Assembly (NCBI GenBank): GCA_017630215.1
Contig: JAGBVR010000008.1
Location: 32,629 to 96,628 of the forward strand
DNA from: Bacteroidales bacterium
Lineage (GTDB): Bacteria > Bacteroidota > Bacteroidia > Bacteroidales > UBA932
Reading direction: 5' to 3'
Length of the DNA: 64,000 nucleotides
Shown: piece by piece, positions 62,456 to 64,000 of the stretch
Layout of the letters: every line of letters starts with the position of its first letter
Numbering within the stretch: position 1 is the stretch's first letter
Position numbers and translations under genes: made by a program
The notes under the pieces: generated by a model
What the model saw: the letters and a program-made list of their open reading frames with translations, nothing else
Told to the model about the DNA's origin: nothing
Databases searched by the model: none

Positions 62456-63090
62456 AAAAGTTGTTAACATACTTCTTGGCTGTATCTCTTCTGATGATTG
62501 CAGCCTCAGTCCTGCCTGCCGGTGCTCAGAGTGATTCCAGAGCAAAGGCTTTGTGTGTCGCTTATATTGCTCATTCTCCCAATACATCGGTGGATTCTGT
62601 TGTAGAGTATCTTGACTCACGTTATGAAAGAGCACTTAAAGATGAAGATTTCGTACTTATTATATATATGGCGGACAGAGATGAACCTTTTATAGTAGGA
62701 GTCAATACGCCCGAGGATAATAGGGGTGAGTACAGGAAGCTTATTGATGAATTGCGCTCCGAATCTTCTCATCCGATCTACCAGGACTATGATCTGGAAC
62801 GCCTTGTCAGACTTTTCAACGAAAATGATTTTGTGATGGAGGGAACCAATGTGCTGAATTATCGTTCGGTGGATTGGCATTTCCACGTCACTTCGGATTT
62901 CTGGAGCAATAATTATAATGAAAGTCTGATAGGTTCATTGTGTTTTGTTATGGGTGTCGAGCATTTCGAGACAGATAATTTCAAACTGAGGTGCTACTTC
63001 AGTCGTGATGATAATTTGGTCTATGATCCGGATTCTCCGTTTGGAGCGAGAAATTTCTGTAATATGGAATTTAAGCCATTCTATTATTAA
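62452..63090 (+). CDS. secreted protein of unknown function, partner of the barrel protein
   Basis: A 212-aa exported protein; signal MKKLLTYFLAVSLLMIAASV ending near LPAGAQS. The mature chain is soluble and acidic with SVDSVVEYLDSRYERALKDEDFVLIIYMADRDEPFIVGVN, ELRSESSHPIYQDYDLERLVRLFNE and a C-terminal MGVEHFETDNFKLRCYFSRDD. A Rossmann-like alternation is possible (LIIYMADRDEP), but no active-site motif can be named. It is translationally coupled to the upstream gene and is the last gene before the rRNA. Confidence 0.65.
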   Translation: MKKLLTYFLAVSLLMIAASVLPAGAQSDSRAKALCVAYIAHSPNTSVDSVVEYLDSRYERALKDEDFVLIIYMADRDEPFIVGVNTPEDNRGEYRKLIDELRSESSHPIYQDYDLERLVRLFNENDFVMEGTNVLNYRSVDWHFHVTSDFWSNNYNESLIGSLCFVMGVEHFETDNFKLRCYFSRDDNLVYDPDSPFGARNFCNMEFKPFYY

Positions 63091-63214
63091 TATGTAAAAT
63101 GTTTGCATTTTTTTTGTGAAAAATATTTTATGCCGTATTTAGTTGGTAGTCAATCGTTTTGAGATTTTCGCTCAAAAAAAGATTGAAAAAAGTTGAAAAA
63201 ATGTTGCAGAAAAA

Positions 63215-63245
63215 TTTGGAAGTAAAAAAAATGTCCGTATCTTTG
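63215..63245 (+). promoter_or_regulatory. consensus promoter in front of the 23S rRNA
   Basis: TTTG (63215-63218), exactly 19 nt, then TATCTTTG (63238-63245), with A-tracts immediately upstream (63176-63233), as in strong rRNA promoters. Confidence 0.85.
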
Positions 63246-63250
63246 CAGCC

Positions 63251-63472
63251 CATTTGAGAAACAACGGACACTCAAATGACAGTTCATTGACAAGTTTGAG
63301 AAAAGATAACGAGGTAAAGTTAGAAATTAGAATTTAGTCTGTAACAACAACGATAGAGAGTCTGTCGTCAAGTTGTGTGGACTGCAATTTCAAGGCAACG
63401 AGTAAATTAGACAGTGTGTAAACATAGTCTAGTGATTCAAAGAGAAAATCATACAGAGAGAAGGTTACAAGA
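63251..63472 (+). ncRNA. rRNA leader without 16S rRNA or tRNA
   Basis: The predicted transcript starts near 63252 with an 8-bp hairpin (CATTTGAG 63251-63258 / CTCAAATG 63271-63278). It then runs about 190 nt with short motifs such as GTTCATTGACA, as seen in rRNA leaders and spacers. No cloverleaf for tRNA-Ile or tRNA-Ala and no 16S sequence can be found. Between 63091 and 63214 there is only AT-rich DNA with a small TTTTGAG/CTCAAAA palindrome. Confidence 0.6.
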
Positions 63473-64000
63473 GCGAACGGCGGATGCCTAGGCTTCTGGA
63501 GGCGATGAAGGACGTGGTAAGCTGCGAAAAGCACCGGGGAACTGCAAACAGGTATTGATCCGGTGATCTCCGAATGGGGCAACCCGGCATGTTGAAGACA
63601 TGTCACTGATTTATCAGAGCAAACGAGGGGAACTGAAACATCTCATTACCCTCAGGAAGAGAAAGAAATTATCGATTCCCTTAGTAGTGGCGATCGAACG
63701 GGGAAGAGCCTAAACCGATGTTGTTACGGCAATGTCGGGGTTGTAGGATCATTCATAAGAATCCATTAATCGAACTGGAACGTTCTGGAAAGTTCGACCG
63801 TAGACGGTGATAGTCCGGTACAGGTAAGAGTGATGGATCGAGAATGACACCTGAGTAGGGCGGGACACGTGAAATCCTGTCTGAATCCGCGGGGACCATC
63901 CCGCAAGGCTAAATACTCCCAGAAGACCGATAGTGAACCAGTACTGTGAAGGAAAGGTGGGAAGCACCCCGCGCAGGGGAGTGAAATAGAACCTGAAACC
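63473..64000 (+). rRNA. 23S ribosomal RNA, 5' part
   Basis: The sequence is unmistakably the 5' domain of 23S rRNA. The start is GGTTACAAGAGCGAACGGCG, then GGATGCCTAGGC and GGCGATGAAGGACGTGG. Later landmarks are TTAGTAGTGGCGATCGAACG, GGGAAGAGCC, CACCTGAGTAGGGCGGGACA and CAGTACTGTGAAGGAAAGG. It continues beyond the right edge. The exact 5' end is estimated by comparison with the E. coli start and is uncertain by several bases. Confidence 0.95.

Noticed and set aside
63334-63967. Small minus-strand frames within the rRNA region
   Set aside because: They are antisense to the 23S rRNA and its leader and have no supporting signals.

Overview
The window looks like chromosomal DNA from a Bacteroidota bacterium, most likely order Bacteroidales. 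The evidence is the repeated promoter architecture TTTG-N19/20-TAnnTTTG upstream of many genes, the near absence of Shine-Dalgarno sequences, and gene families typical of the order: Mfa-like fimbrillins with DUF3575 and DUF5119 partners, a DUF5723 protein, an OstA-like LPS transport protein, a YkfC-type peptidase and RhuM. Genus and family cannot be fixed from the sequence.

Layout. (1) 1-8.7 kb is an AT-rich defence-type island, all on the + strand. It holds the end of an Eco57I-like methyltransferase, a RecF/SMC-like ATPase, an HNH nuclease, then a less familiar unit (212-aa conserved protein, GNAT-PIN-GNAT-PUA-like fusion, ASCH protein), then RhuM. It stops next to the 3' end of a tRNA-Met gene. 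(2) 8.7-18.9 kb is housekeeping: tRNA-Met and tRNA-Gln, a lipoprotein-type peptide deformylase, ispF, a mutL operon (small membrane protein, mutL, rhomboid, EEP hydrolase, tsaC), rsmE, a YfcE-like phosphoesterase, a cysteine-periodic lipoprotein and radA. (3) 18.9-28.4 kb has a giant lipoprotein plus a DUF5723 protein, dacB and galE, then about 1 kb of hairpins, repeats and an araC remnant. (4) 28.7-45.5 kb is a fimbrial operon of twelve genes: DUF3575, DUF5119, eight fimbrillin-like lipoproteins, and two large lipoproteins with FISUMP-like C-terminal domains. (5) 45.6-49.1 kb carries an Rpn-type nuclease, an NlpC/P60 peptidase and a YhcC-type radical SAM protein. (6) 49.3-56.5 kb is guaB followed by envelope biogenesis genes: a SurA-like lipoprotein, SurA, an OstA/LptA-like protein, and a small lipoprotein. 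(7) 56.6-60.7 kb is a minus-strand pepT / ZIP / OPT operon that fits peptide uptake and hydrolysis. (8) 60.9-63.1 kb encodes two unknown envelope proteins. (9) From about 63.47 kb there is the 5' part of a 23S rRNA with its own consensus promoter and no 16S gene in front.

The best candidates for undescribed biology are the GNAT-PIN-PUA/ASCH unit and the adjacent ATPase-HNH pair, the compositional mosaic inside the fimbrillin array, the lipoprotein with cysteine at every fourth residue, the apparently unlinked 23S rRNA, and a dispersed inverted-repeat element (CGTTGAGCG...CGCTCAACG).
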